DNA of 64,000 nt from the NCBI GenBank assembly GCA_022701365.1, contig JAKUHH010000130.1, positions 101,571 through 165,570 of the forward strand. Direction: 5' to 3'. The position numbers were made by a program, and so were the translations under genes. The notes under the pieces were generated by a model. The model had not been told where the DNA came from. It did not search any database and saw nothing but the letters and a program-made list of their open reading frames with translations. How positions within the stretch are numbered: the first letter of the stretch is position 1; each line of letters starts with the position of its first letter. This stretch comes from Mycocentrospora acerina. Its lineage: Eukaryota > Ascomycota > Dothideomycetes > Pleosporales. Below are positions 49,001 to 60,013 of the stretch, one piece after another.

Positions 49001-49459
49001 ACACGAAGTATCTTGAAGGGACTCGGTAAGGGAGGTCTGCCTCCCCTACCACCACCTGGACATCGACGGAATGATGCTTCAAGCACAGGCAGTAACGGAA
49101 GCTCATCGCCCACAAACAACAGTACTAGCGGCAGCCTTCGCCCGCGAACTCCCTCGCCACATGCAAACAGTCCTTTCACACCTGCAGCAGGCATCGATGC
49201 AAGAACAATGCTAGCACTCGATGCAGAGCTCGAATCCAGCTTGGAATGGATTAATCATCCTGCAGTTTTTGGTCGAGATTCACGCAAGGCTGTGTTGCAA
49301 GCCATCAGCGTCATCTCTTCGCAACGCGCATATACTTTCCGTTCAGCTTCCGAGTCGCTATGGGCGGAACGTATTGCGGGCGTCAAACGCTTGTCGGAAC
49401 GCTCACGCGAGTGGCGTGAGTCCGGCGACCAGACTGAAGCTCTTACAGAAGAGAACTAA
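46070..49459 (+). CDS. RING-H2 / PH / von Willebrand A protein, Ste5/Far1-like architecture
   Basis: Four exons, 46070-46469, 46522-48172, 48224-48528 and 48582-49459, give 1077 residues. The introns are 52, 51 and 53 bp, with CTGAC or GCTAAC branches in frame-consistent phases. Residues 71-116 form a RING-H2 with ligands C71, C74, C92, H94, H97, C100, C113 and C116. A Ser/Arg-rich disordered region follows, then a PH domain near 364-485 (FGKLRLHGHIRVGKDRQSW to LEIWRRALMDIR), and a vWA-type domain from about 553 (VPIDMVVVIPVSSSM). The vWA metal site is degenerate: the first Asp of DxSxS is Pro. A Pro/Ser-rich C-terminus follows. RING-H2, PH and vWA in this order is the layout of yeast Ste5 and related Far1-like scaffolds, which tie the Gbg subunit to the pheromone MAP kinases. 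Function here is inferred. The start could lie further upstream. Confidence 0.8.
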
Positions 49460-52400
49460 TGATTTTTTTTTCGACTTACACAAAATTCCCCTTTTTGGAC
49501 GTCACTACTTTTGAACACTTTTTTCGATCCTCAGTTATATATCACGACAGTTGATCATAATGGGTTATCATGGGCGCACATATGGAGGCAATATTTCTTC
49601 GGTCTTTTTCCTGACTCGATCGGTCTACTTACGAATGATACCACTGCGGTTCCATCTCCTTTTCCCCGGCGAATTTTCCCTGGTTTTTTGCGGATTCCCC
49701 CGGTTTGTACGGCCTGGACCTGCGTGTCCTATATCTTTATCACCATGTTTGCGCGTTAGAATATACCACCACCACCGCCTGCATGACTTTTGCATACACG
49801 TAGAATTATGAACATTCAATTTCAGACCTGTCACATTGTCAATTTTTTAAACTCTCCTGCACACTACACCATGATTATCAGCGCTACTCGGACATTGATG
49901 GATTTGACAATGTACCACGCTCACAACGGCACAATGGTAGTTTAGCGAAAAACGAACATTCCATCTAGATCCTGTTGTGCGCCACCTATCCGAGTATCAT
50001 CCAATCAACATTCCCAACTGATACGAGTACAAGGAATATCCAGTCAGCCCCCGCAAAAGCAACTACCCGTACACTTCTCCGATGCGCTATGCATGCAAAG
50101 GTGCCATAGCCGTCCGTCTTGGTGGAATTTGACATGCAAACGGTGCGAGATGCTGTGAGACCCTTCTACGTCGCCTCTTTCTCACGTCACACACGAAAGG
50201 GAACCAAGAGTAAGAATTGTCAACTTAGTAGCGACAGGGATATGAAACATTTCCTCCGCCCCACGTTTGCATACTAGAAAGATGTGTATTGGATGCAGGT
50301 AAGTCAATATATCGAGTCTCACATTTGCCGTGTGCATGCAAGAGCGGCTCCTATCCTTGTGCATGAAACGGAATTCACTGCCCGTCTCATATTACGTACA
50401 ACCAGTTGTGTTGCAGAACCTTCATCGCGAACGCACATGATTTATCATCCATATTGCTTCTTCCCTCACCGTTCGTCTCATCGGCGAAAAAAATCCATCA
50501 AAAGCCAAACGCCATTTTGCCACATCTCAACGCTATGACGCCCAGTCACAAACGAAACGTCGAACAGGCTCGCGCTTTTGGGAAATAACCGTGCGGGGTG
50601 TCTCCTTGTTGGAAGGATGCAAATGGCTTCATATTAGGATTGTAACACTACGGAAGCGCTTTCCTAATTGCGAACACCAACCCAAAAGAATTGAGCCGAA
50701 ATCCCCATGCAACAGTCGGCTCCGCCTGCAAACCGGCACATCTCAAGTGTTTTGGAGGTGGAGCGAAGGATTCGACCCATCGAGGCGAGCGGTACGGGCG
50801 ACTCGCCAGCCACAGCTAAGCACGAATCTGGGTGCAAATGCATATCGTAACGACCAGGGTGTTGCTATACCTGTATAGTTTACGGCCATGGGATCAAAAA
50901 GCAGCGGAAGGGGCTGCGCGCACAGGCAGAAAAAAATATTGCAGTTGCCAAAGACGTCCTGGTGATGTAATATCCAACCCTTTATATGTACATGGATCTC
51001 AATCAACCAGCGTCTTGTTGACAGGTTTCACGAGTCGGGATGAGCGGGCGAGTTTCCCTTTTTCCCACGTGTCTCAAACGCACTTCAGGTGCCCTGTGCC
51101 TTGTTCTCCCTTCCGCGTCTGGTCTCCACGTGTGCGACTTTTGCCCCCTTTGGCGCTATCGTTGACCGGGAGTGGGTTGATGTCGCATTGCTTTTTGATG
51201 CGTTCCGAGGCGAGGGATCGTAGATTCCGATGGTGGGGCGTCGAGACTCAGTTCCTAAACTAGGTCCTGATACGTCGGTACACAGTCGGTGGTTTTCTTT
51301 TGCTGGCGCTTCTTTCGAAATAAATTCGGGGGGAAGCGGCCCCGTTACAGCGGTTGAGCCGTATGACGACATAAGAGACGAGGAACCAGTGGTTGGGCAC
51401 AGGATTGCGATGTGATTTGTTTTGTACTCTATTCTCGTTAAATCTTTCCCTTTTTACCAATGCATGCATGAGCATGCTCAAGGCTTATTTCTTTTTCCTC
51501 TGTACATATCTAGTTTGTTGGCTCGACTGTTCCAGCTCTATCCCATGCATTATGTTGTTCTTTTCTCTGAATTCTCACTCATGTCGCCGATGTGTTCGGC
51601 GGCTCCGTTGATGTTATGCCCAATGAGAGTGCCTATGCACCACTTTCAAGACTGCTACTAACATGACATTATTACAAGTATCATCAAGGGCGTCGAGACG
51701 ACAATACGGCGGAGTCTAGTCAGCTGCGTCTAGCCCTGTCCTGCCACTCAACTACACAAATCACCGCATGCCATATAGCAAACTGTTATTTCGATTTCGA
51801 GACAGCCGCCTCATCGCATATCCACAGCGCCTACAAGGGACTTGACATCTGCACAAACGGAAACACCCGTCTGTGCATACATGATCAGCCAAGCAACAAG
51901 CCATGAACGCGTAACCCAGGGCACCTGATCACATATTCCGGGTATAGATACGGGGCAAATGCGCACCCAAGGGTGGATTCGGAGAAAAAGAATATAACCA
52001 ATACCTGTGAGGATATACATGCATGGGCCACGGACACTGAAATGCTAAAAAAGCGTTATCAAGCAGAGAAATCGATAATTGCTATGACCAGTTTGCATAT
52101 GCAGGTACTGTATGATCTACGTGCCGGCAAATGCACCACACGAACCGGATACGACGCAGTCTGGGGCCTTGGAAATTGCTATGCCTTCACACCGCCATGT
52201 TGGACGTTGATTATATCGAAAAACGGGGATCCTAATGTGAATGATGCAGATCGCAAAATGTGCATTAGTATTTTATGCACTTTCAGAAAACGAGATGATT
52301 TAATAAGCACTCATTTTGTGGGTTTTTAGAAGAGAGGCATAAGCAGAAATATAGTGGCTGTACTCTCAGGGATCTGTATATATTGTGAGTCTAGCTCCTT

Positions 52401-53714
52401 GAGCAATGAGGCTCGCATCGTGAAGGAACTTTTATAGCATATATCTGAACTAGGAAAAAACTTATCAACGAATTTTGGTATATCTTCAACAAAGTTACTC
52501 GACTCTTTAAGAACAAACTGTTATTGCTACTAGCGAACACTTTTATTAATGTTAAAATTACTTTTACGCTATCGCGTTCCTCCGTCTCTCATTAAACTAA
52601 ACCCAAATTTTAGTTCCCATACAGGCTACACTTGATGAGGCGTTACAAGCAAGTACTCTTAGGTCATTAACTTTTTCTTTCTTGCTTCGTCTTTGCTCTG
52701 GCCTAACTTTCTCATTTATCCGTCAGTGGGGAGTGGATACCAGATTTGCTAGTCGATCGTCTTTAGTGAGATTGGGAGTGTCGTACGGTTGGACTATCTC
52801 ACTTTTAGCACTTCCGCCGAAATTTTATTTGTTCGTCTTACTAAAATGGCCGCTACTCGGAAAAGAAAACTCCGGTTTGCAGTAGGCTGCCAATAGCTCC
52901 ACTTAAGCCAATCCGTGGTCTTCGCTGCTTCTCTAGCCGGCCTTCCAAGAGTTGTCTTGCATGGTTGATATCTTGAGGGAATCTTTCAGCTGTATTCACG
53001 TAAACATGTGGAATGTACCAGAGATTAAAGATAGGTCTCGGCAAACCCCTATTGTATGATTTCACCTCTATCTCAGATTTTTCATTTCACATCAACGAAC
53101 GGATCACATCACTGTGCAGTAACAGTGATTACCCACTGAGCACGAAACTCCTTGTATTTGGCAAAGTAGAGTATTAGCGGTCTGCCAAACTCTGGACCCT
53201 GCAAAACAATATTATTTTTCCGTTGATGTTATGGCACCGAACACGTTCCTATTACAGCTTATAGAAGACAACTTTTTACTGCCTCCTGTATTCTCAGAAA
53301 CGAATATCTTCATTTTGGGTCTATTTGTGATTGAGTATTTATCAAAAAAAACACGAGTATGTGCAATTAACAGAGATATGAAGCTGTTAAGTTCAACTAT
53401 TTTAGTGCTGGTCTATCAAGTTTACTAGTTTGATCTTAGCAATCATTAGTAAATCACCACTCTCATCAAGCATACAAGTACCCCCATTGTACCTTCTTAT
53501 TCAAGATACCAGCCTGACTTTACACCTTCTCCATGGACATCTTGCTCACAACGGGTTGAATTTCCATGTTTGACAATGGAAGATGGGGTTGACCTAAGTC
53601 ACAAGAATCGAGCAACACCCAAACACTCTTCACTGTCATTCGTACATCTACACCAACACACTGCACCGATGAACAAACCCTCGCCAAACCATTGAATCCC
53701 TGGCAAAAGAGACG

Positions 53715-53724
53715 TATATAAAAA
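53715..53724 (+). promoter_or_regulatory. TATA box candidate
   Basis: TATATAAAAA lies about 220 bp before the ATG at 53939, and the CCAA-rich array lies between them, so the array is probably in the transcribed leader. Confidence 0.5.
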
Positions 53725-53831
53725 CACACTGCCACAAAAATCTCCCTCCTATCTTACAAAAGTTTCTACAAAGCAAGTCGCAGTCAGGAACAAACGTTGG
53801 CATTCGAATCATCACCCCGACACCACCAGTC

Positions 53832-53871
53832 AGCCAGCCAGCCAACCAACCAACCAACCAACCAACCAACC
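53832..53871. repeat. (AGCC)n(AACC)n microsatellite in a 5' leader
   Basis: About three AGCC units run into eight AACC units, ending 68 bp before the ATG at 53939. It matches the repeat type before the secreted-protein gene at 27709. Confidence 0.85.
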
Positions 53872-53938
53872 ATCTAACCGATTCCACGCCTTCCAATCCA
53901 TCCGCCCACAAAATCACCATTGGTCTCCCTTCTAAGAA

Positions 53939-54136
53939 ATGTGCACTAAGAGATACATTTACTACTCTTGCGGGCACCTTTCCCCAGATCGCGTTCTCTC
54001 CCCATGCAGCAATCCCAGACTGTGCGATTACGCCGGCATAGCAAGCACGTCGTTTTCCGTGGAGTATGACTGCAGCGCCTGCAAGAACATGGTGAAGAAG
54101 TCATACAAGGGAAAGGGGAAGGAGCCGATGAGGTAA
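53939..54136 (+). CDS. small cysteine-rich protein, 65 residues
   Basis: A single exon starting MCTKRYIYYSCGHLSPDR. Cysteines and a histidine (C2, C11, H13, C23, C29, and a CSAC pair at C46/C49) suggest a small zinc-binding fold. There is no signal peptide. The C-terminus is Lys-rich (KKSYKGKGKEPMR). Short fungal proteins that begin MCTK/R with a CGH motif are common in Pleosporales genomes, to my recollection, and have no known function. A TATA box and a repeat-bearing leader support transcription. The short length keeps confidence moderate. Confidence 0.6.
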   Translation: MCTKRYIYYSCGHLSPDRVLSPCSNPRLCDYAGIASTSFSVEYDCSACKNMVKKSYKGKGKEPMR

Positions 54137-54527
54137 AAGGCTAGGGTGTAGAGACGAGAGATGGGGATTAGAGGCGTGGGGTGTGTATTGGATGATCAAT
54201 GATAATGAATGCACGTGTTGATGTTTTGGGTGTATTGTGTTGTTGATAGATGCTCGAAGGGCTGGAGTAAGTGGGGCAGGTTAGACACTGATGTTTGTGT
54301 TCTGTGTACTGGAATGATACAGGTCCATTGGAGGCAGTCATGGATGCTTGATATAAATGCCGTCCATATAGTGTGAGGTTATGCTGTTGATGAAGCCTAA
54401 ATGTGTGTAAAATTCTATGGTCAGTACCACAAATAGTCACATACCATGTAGTACCCCTTGATAAGCCAGATTCTCTATGCCTTAAACTCTGCAAAAAAGG
54501 GTATCAAATCTCTTTCCTACCAGCCAA
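54137..54527. other. intergenic between convergent genes
   Basis: The 3' flanks of the small cysteine gene and of ADE8 meet here. No other feature recognised. Confidence 0.4.
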
Positions 54528-55220
54528 TCACTTTTTTAATCCCTCCAATGCCTTCCGCGTCCCCTCAACAATCAGTCCATGTTCTACCTGGTGCATCCTC
54601 TCTTCTAGCTCATCCTTGCTTTCCCCTTGCTTAATCTCCACCTCCTTTGTCACAATCGCCTCTCCCGCATCCACCTCCGCAATAACCTCATGGATCATCA
54701 CTCCCGTCCTTTTCAGTCCTTCCTTCTGCCCCGCCTCCCATGCGCGTCCAATGGCATCTGCGCCCGAAAATTCACCTGGCAGCGCAGGGTGCAGGTTTAT
54801 AATCTTGACACCCGCGTTGGCGATAGGTGTAAGAAATGACGGAGTGACAATGTGCATCCATCCCGCGCAGACGATGAGGTCGGGGCGAGGAGACAGCTCG
54901 AGTATGATCTTTGCGAGATCCGCATCGTATGCTGTGCGAGCAGATTCAATGTCCGAATGTGACTTTTTGTAGGGAACGAGGTTGTGGTAGGTTGTTGGGA
55001 TGGAGGCTTGTGCGGCGCGCTGCAGGCCGTATGCCGCTTTGCGACTGCAGGTCTTGTCAGTCGCTGTGTGGTTGGGTAGTCAGGTGCTGTCCAACTTTGA
55101 GATAACGTGTGTGATTCGTGTGTTGGGGAGCGCGCCGGACGCGCATGCGTCGATTAAGGCTTGGAGATTCGAGCCATTGCCGGATATGAGGACCGTGAGG
55201 TTATATTGTTTGTCTGCCAT
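54528..55220 (-). CDS. ADE8: phosphoribosylglycinamide formyltransferase (GAR transformylase)
   Basis: Two exons, 55220-55096 and 55044-54528, give 213 residues, matching yeast Ade8 in size. The enzyme formylates GAR with 10-formyl-tetrahydrofolate, the third step of purine synthesis in the cytosol. The N-terminus has TVLISGNGSNLQALIDAC (phosphate-binding loop). The middle has DLIVCAGWMHIV. The catalytic triad region follows: INLHPALPGEF (Asn-His) and TGVMIHEVIAEVDAGEAI (Asp). The 51-bp intron joins VIS-N-RKAAYG as in homologues and has a CTGAC branch, but its donor is GTTGGA, with T at +3 instead of the usual purine. No better in-frame donor is visible. Confidence 0.93.
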
Positions 55221-55585
55221 TTTGGGAAGGGTTGGGCAGATTTATAAGCTCAGAAGCGTAGGATCGTCTCAGGTTGTAGGGACTGAAGCTCACGCGTGTT
55301 GTTGGAATCCAAAATTTGAGAGATGTGGGGTAATTGCACCCCGCGATGTCGGAGACATGTGTTCAAGCAATCGCCGACTGCACGTGATGGGATATTCATC
55401 AAACCCAGGATGATATGGAACAAACCATGTGATTAGGGTATCCTGGCGACTAAGTAAAATATGTACTATCAATTCCGGCGCCGCATCATGCAGCTTGGAA
55501 GACTCCAGTGCCTTTTACGCCCTCCAAATTGCTCTTACAAAAATGCTTGTAGGCATCAAAACGCCTCATGCGCCACTGGAAACCT
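55221..55585. other. intergenic, upstream of ADE8
   Basis: 365 bp between the ADE8 start and the HAT1 stop. No Bas1-like or TATA element stands out by eye. Confidence 0.35.
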
Positions 55586-57244
55586 TCACCCTCGACTCCG
55601 CTTGATTGGTTCATCGTCCATGTCCTCCCACTCGTCATCCTCATCGCTCACGACTGCCCTCTTCCTCTTACTCTTGCTCTTCACACTACCGGAGGCTTGC
55701 TGAGTTACCCAGTCGATTCGCTTCTGAATGCCCTCGAGACGCTCTTCGTATTCTTCTTGTTGGTTGTCGACTGCCGTCTCCAGCTTCTCTACCTTCTCGG
55801 CCGCATCCTCCATCTGGTCGAGTGTGTCGGCATTCTGGCTATATATACGATGTTTCAGTGCTAACCGCCAGAAGTAGTACTTGCGATCGTTCTCATTGCT
55901 GGATTTAGCCTTGCGCGTAATACGCGCCCTCTTTCTATGATTCGGTGGAATGGTAGAGAGGAGGTGAAGCTCAACCACCCGGTAGAATTGCCTCGTAACA
56001 ATTTTTGCTTCAAGCCGAAGTTTCTCAAGATCGACACCATTGCCAAGGATCTGATCTCGAGGGATTGGTGAGTCCTTCCTCAGCAGCTCTGGTGGGAGTG
56101 TAGATGCGAGCGAAAGTGCTTTGAATGACGGTAATTTGCGAAGGTAGGCAATGTCGCTATAGTCTCGCATTGAGTCAAAGCCCTCGCTTGGGTCCTCTAC
56201 TGGAATCTCATAGATGAACTGTTTCTTCACGAGATCCTCAAAGACAGTTTCGTATAGTCGGGAGCCTAGAGATTGACCTTGGTATGGAGGCAAAACCATG
56301 AATTGAGAAATCCTCTCTCGTGAGGGGGTTTCCAGTCGATTGATCGTTTCGTTGAAAAGGAAAGTTTCTGGATCTTGCGTCAAGCGCTGAGGAGTGTATT
56401 TTGCACTATGTCCGTTCGAGTCTTCTGGTGGAGGAGAAGGGAGCATCTTGGTGGCGCGCATGATGTCAAGGGTCGGGAAGATCCACGAGCGATATGTTGT
56501 CGAGAACCCTGCGAGCGTATATGGGGTAGTATCGGGATCGCTAAGAGGAGTCACCTCATACATGAGATAGAGCGACCAACGGTCCATCGTCTCGTCATCA
56601 TCGAGCCCCTCAAACGTCGCGCCTTCAATGAACAGCAGCACCAAGATCCTCATGTTGGTCCATATCTGCTTGGCAGCGCTGTCTGTCATGGGTGCCTTCC
56701 ATATCTCGTACTGCTTGGCGTGCAACGTGAAGCTGAGCAGACGCTCTCCTGGAGGCTTCCAGTCTTTTGACGTTGCATCACTAACATCTTCCGACGGCTC
56801 TGGTAGAAACTCGGCGAATAGTTCTGGCGTCAGATCGACCTGATTGATGTCTGGTGAGATGCCCTTGAGCTCTAGCTTCTCCTCGTATTGGATCTTGAGC
56901 CTTGGCTTGAGGTCGTTTGCGCGAAAGTCGAGTTCTATGCTTGGGTTCTTGTAGCCAGCAATCGCCTCTTGCTCGTCGATGACAGTGTATGTGAAGCTTG
57001 GGTTGAAGGAGCCGTCAAAGATGCGCTCAGAGTCGTCGCTGCCCGGGCGGTGTAGGTTGATGTGGAAGCACTCATTGGAGTTTGTGACCCCTAGTGACTG
57101 TCAGCCATGTGATGTGCGCATTACACAGCAGTGTCTGGCAGTCTGCCTCTTGGGCGTATTTGCAACGCCAAAGGGAGACTGGGAAGAGACACTAGGAGTG
57201 CTTGAATCATGTTGCGAAATACACGTACAGTCATCAAGATCCAT
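55586..57244 (-). CDS. HAT1: type B histone acetyltransferase, catalytic subunit
   Basis: Two exons, 57244-57229 and 57090-55586, give 506 residues. Exon 1 is only 16 nt (MDLDD plus one base); the 138-bp intron, long for this window, has GTACGT and GCTGAC. Splicing forms DDWVTNSNECFHINLHRP, typical of Hat1 N-termini. Hat1 acetylates new histone H4 at Lys5 and Lys12, with the Hat2/RbAp46 partner, before nuclear deposition. The GNAT acetyl-CoA loop is seen in QFMVLPPYQGQSLGSRLYE. Downstream are the ARITRKA basic stretch and a coiled region around EKVEKLETAVDNQQEEYEE. The C-terminal tail ends in acidic and basic clusters (DDEWEDMDDEPIKRSRG), possibly a nuclear signal. It is divergent from the ZIP gene. 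Confidence 0.94.
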
Positions 57245-57570
57245 GGCTGCGGGCAAGAGGGCACGTTCTGGGCAGTGTGGCAGTCGAGGCGCGTCGCGCA
57301 GCAAAGGCAGACAGAGGAAGGAAGCTAGACGCTAGCGCGAAGTTACGCGTTCTGACACCCAGGGCACTCAGCCCTATGTCACTAGCCCCTGTCTGGCGCA
57401 CACGCCCCAAGACTCCGACATCTGCGGAGACGTCGCTGTCCACTCGCACCACTCCCGTCTCCTCGAGGGCATGGACACAGATTGACGCCTCGATTCCCCT
57501 CTTTTTTCTTGGATACCCGCGCGCATCTTCCTCTGGCAGGGCCTAGGGATCGCAGTACTCACCGCCCAGC
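57245..57570. promoter_or_regulatory. bidirectional promoter region, HAT1/ZIP
   Basis: 326 bp separate the divergent start codons. The sequence is G+C-rich without an evident TATA box. Short open frames here are shadows. Confidence 0.5.
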
Positions 57571-59027
57571 ATGTGGGACGGACTTTTCATGCTGCTCGCT
57601 CTGAGCACTATCATGGCCATTGCGTGAGTCCCTTTACTCCTTACCGCCTCTCTTGTGGCAATGGCGGGGCCTGCAGCTCACACACCGCAGCTCTTTTCTT
57701 GCTGGCATCCTCCCATTGTCCTTTAGCCTCTCGCTGCGCCAGCTCCGTGTCATCACCCTTCTGGGCACCGGTGTGCTCGTGGGGACGTCCCTAATTGTCA
57801 TCATCCCAGAGGGCATCGAGACCATGTACAGCGCACGAAGCCAGGGCCATGCACACGCAACCCGGGACATACAACCCATCGTCGTGTCCGGGTCGGGTCG
57901 GCGATCTGGTGCCGAGTTCATGCTGGAGAGATCAGAGGGAACGGTCACTAGCTTCTCGAAAGGGGGTGCAGCCCAGGCTCCTGTCGCGGATATAATTGTG
58001 AAGAGAACCCCAGTGGAGCTGCAGACAAAACGAGTAAAGGACCAAAAGGACAAGGACAAGACGCTGGCTGAAGACCCACACCCGCAAAAGGGCGGTGACG
58101 ACGATTCAACAGAAGGTCACAAGGAAGGCCACACACGCGTACACGCACCCGAAGATGATGAAGACAAGCAGGGCCACCTTGAGCATGACGACGAAGGAAG
58201 CCCGCATGCTTTTATTGGCGTTGCACTGATACTGGGATACATACTCATGTTCCTCGTCGACCATCTCCCTGAAGCCCTCTCCTCCACGAGACCCAAATAC
58301 CAACCTATGCACATCTCGCTCTCCAATCTGGCGCGAGGACCGCATAATGCTTCCAGCCTGAGCCTGAACCCAATGAGTCGCCCGCCGTCCCCACCCATGT
58401 TGACACCAACGCCCATGCCGCCGTCTGCCCGAAAGAAGACTAGCTCCGCCACTACTATAGGCCTCGTAGTGCATGCCTGCGCAGATGGGATAGCGCTAGG
58501 TGCTTCCTCAACTGCGCCTTCTACCTCTTTGTCGTTGGTAGTATTCGTTGCAATCATGCTCCACAAGGCCCCCGCAGCATTTGGTCTCACATCTGTTCTT
58601 CTCAAGCAAGGACTTTCGAAACGCACCGCGCGAACTCACCTTGCCTTCTTTAGTTTGGCCGCCCCGGCCGGCGCTTTTGCAACATGGGCTATTGTACATG
58701 CTCTCGGACGTAGCACACTAGGAGGTGATGAGGGGCTGGCCTGGACTACCGGCTGGGTGTTATGTTTCTCTGGTGGAACTTTCTTGTAAGTCGTAACCTC
58801 AAGCTTCTATCTTCTATGATATGAGCTATGCTGACTCGGGGAACAGATATGTAGCGATGCACTCCATGACTGAGGCAACATCACAGTCACATTCAGACCC
58901 CACTGCGAATGGCTATATAGACGCTTTTCCAGAGAAGAAGACTCTTTCCAAAATAGACATCGGCATCGTTATATTTGGCATGCTGTTGCCGCTCATTACG
59001 CAGATAGGGCATGCGCATGCACATTGA
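57571..59027 (+). CDS. ZIP-family metal transporter (SLC39A9/ATX2-like)
   Basis: Three exons, 57571-57623, 57691-58785 and 58847-59027, give 442 residues. The introns are 67 and 61 bp with GTGAGT and GTAAGT donors. ZIP proteins move Zn2+ or other divalent metals towards the cytosol, from outside or from organelles. The first helix spans the intron-1 junction (LLALSTIMAIA-SFLAGILPL). The second helix region ends LIVIIPEGIETM. A long His/Asp-rich loop follows (GHTRVHAPEDD, GHLEHDDEGSPHAF). The metal-site helices read VVHACADGIALGASS and IMLHKAPAAFGL. A later helix holds AMHSMTEA, and the C-terminus ends HAHAH. The layout resembles the SLC39A9/yeast Atx2 group, which acts in Golgi or secretory membranes; metal and location are inferred. 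Confidence 0.88.
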
Positions 59028-60013
59028 ACTTCGTTAAGCATGCATCGGCGTTGGTGTAAGGAAAATGAAAGGCCACATTTGTACTCTTACTCTTGGGCTG
59101 GTCAAATGGATACTGCTTTTACATGATACCATCCTGATTACGCAAAACATACATCACATTTGCTTTTGATAGAAGTTGTTATCAATTTAATGACATATGC
59201 AGTACGTTCGCCAAATCTGATCCAAGTTTCGTGGAACTTTGTGCTAAGTCATGAACCAAGGAGTCGTTACTACAAGCAGTAAAGCTCATGCATATAAGCT
59301 CCCCAACAGGTAGTGAACCTGATTATTCAGTGCTGCCTGACCATAAACAAATGTCAGCAGAACAGCAAATAACGTTGGACTCAGAGACATGCGGTAGGCT
59401 GATGGTGCAATGACAGCTGCCCCACATTACGTTGTTGAAGCCACTACGCATACCCCGGAATTTGAATATTAGGGATAGATGTGAGGTCGGATCTGGCGGT
59501 CCCATGTCGGTCGTTGATGATCCGCGGAGCAAGCTCCGCAGGCGCCCGTGGCCCCTAGACCCCTGCACACAACGCCGTTCTCACGTCACCAGGAATCCCA
59601 ACCAAACTCGCGACAAACATGTGAAATCAGACAGGACATACACAACACTGCGCAGGGAGCACGAGGTTGATTTGTGCGACAATAATCAAGGCTGGCTGGA
59701 CGTAGAGACATTTTTTTTGTCGTGAACCACAGCTCTGCACTCACCGTTTATTTGTGTGCCTGCGCGGAACACTGAATCCGGGAAGCTACACTCAACAGGC
59801 TTGAGCCACTCTTTCTTAATTCCACAACACCTTCCCCTCCTTTCGACAATATACTTCTGGATAAGGGAAAGTATATCTAAGACTACCGCGCCAGTTTCTT
59901 TCCTTGTACTTAGTATCGTGATATTGTATTCCTCCGGAGCCGGTAAGTTCTCTCGAGGGCACATTCATCCACCCTTCCCCTCTTTGTGACACCTATCTTC
60001 CCCTCTTTATCTC
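59028..60013. other. intergenic
   Basis: No gene recognised. A perfect 7-bp inverted repeat (GCGGAGC-AA-GCTCCGC, 59524-59539) lies here; no T-run follows, and it is weak evidence for anything functional. Confidence 0.4.

Larger units (their letters stand above)
49460..53938. other. 4.5-kb gene-poor stretch
   Basis: No gene recognised. A 118-codon open frame at 51973-52329 (plus) shows no family match or splice signals. From about 52300 to 53450 the sequence is A+T-rich. The right end holds the promoter and leader of the small cysteine gene. Confidence 0.45.

Noticed and set aside
50745..50830. Minus-strand GGGTCGAATCC resembling a tRNA T loop
   Set aside because: The stem pairs poorly and no acceptor or anticodon arm can be built around it.
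51973..52329. 118-codon open frame
   Set aside because: No homology recalled, no splice or promoter signal, and no typical coding bias; left as part of the gap description.
57634..58626. Minus-strand frames opposite the ZIP transporter
   Set aside because: Antisense shadows of a gene with clear family motifs.
59524..59539. Perfect short inverted repeat
   Set aside because: Only 7 bp per arm, no T-run or neighbouring RNA gene; expected by chance at this scale.
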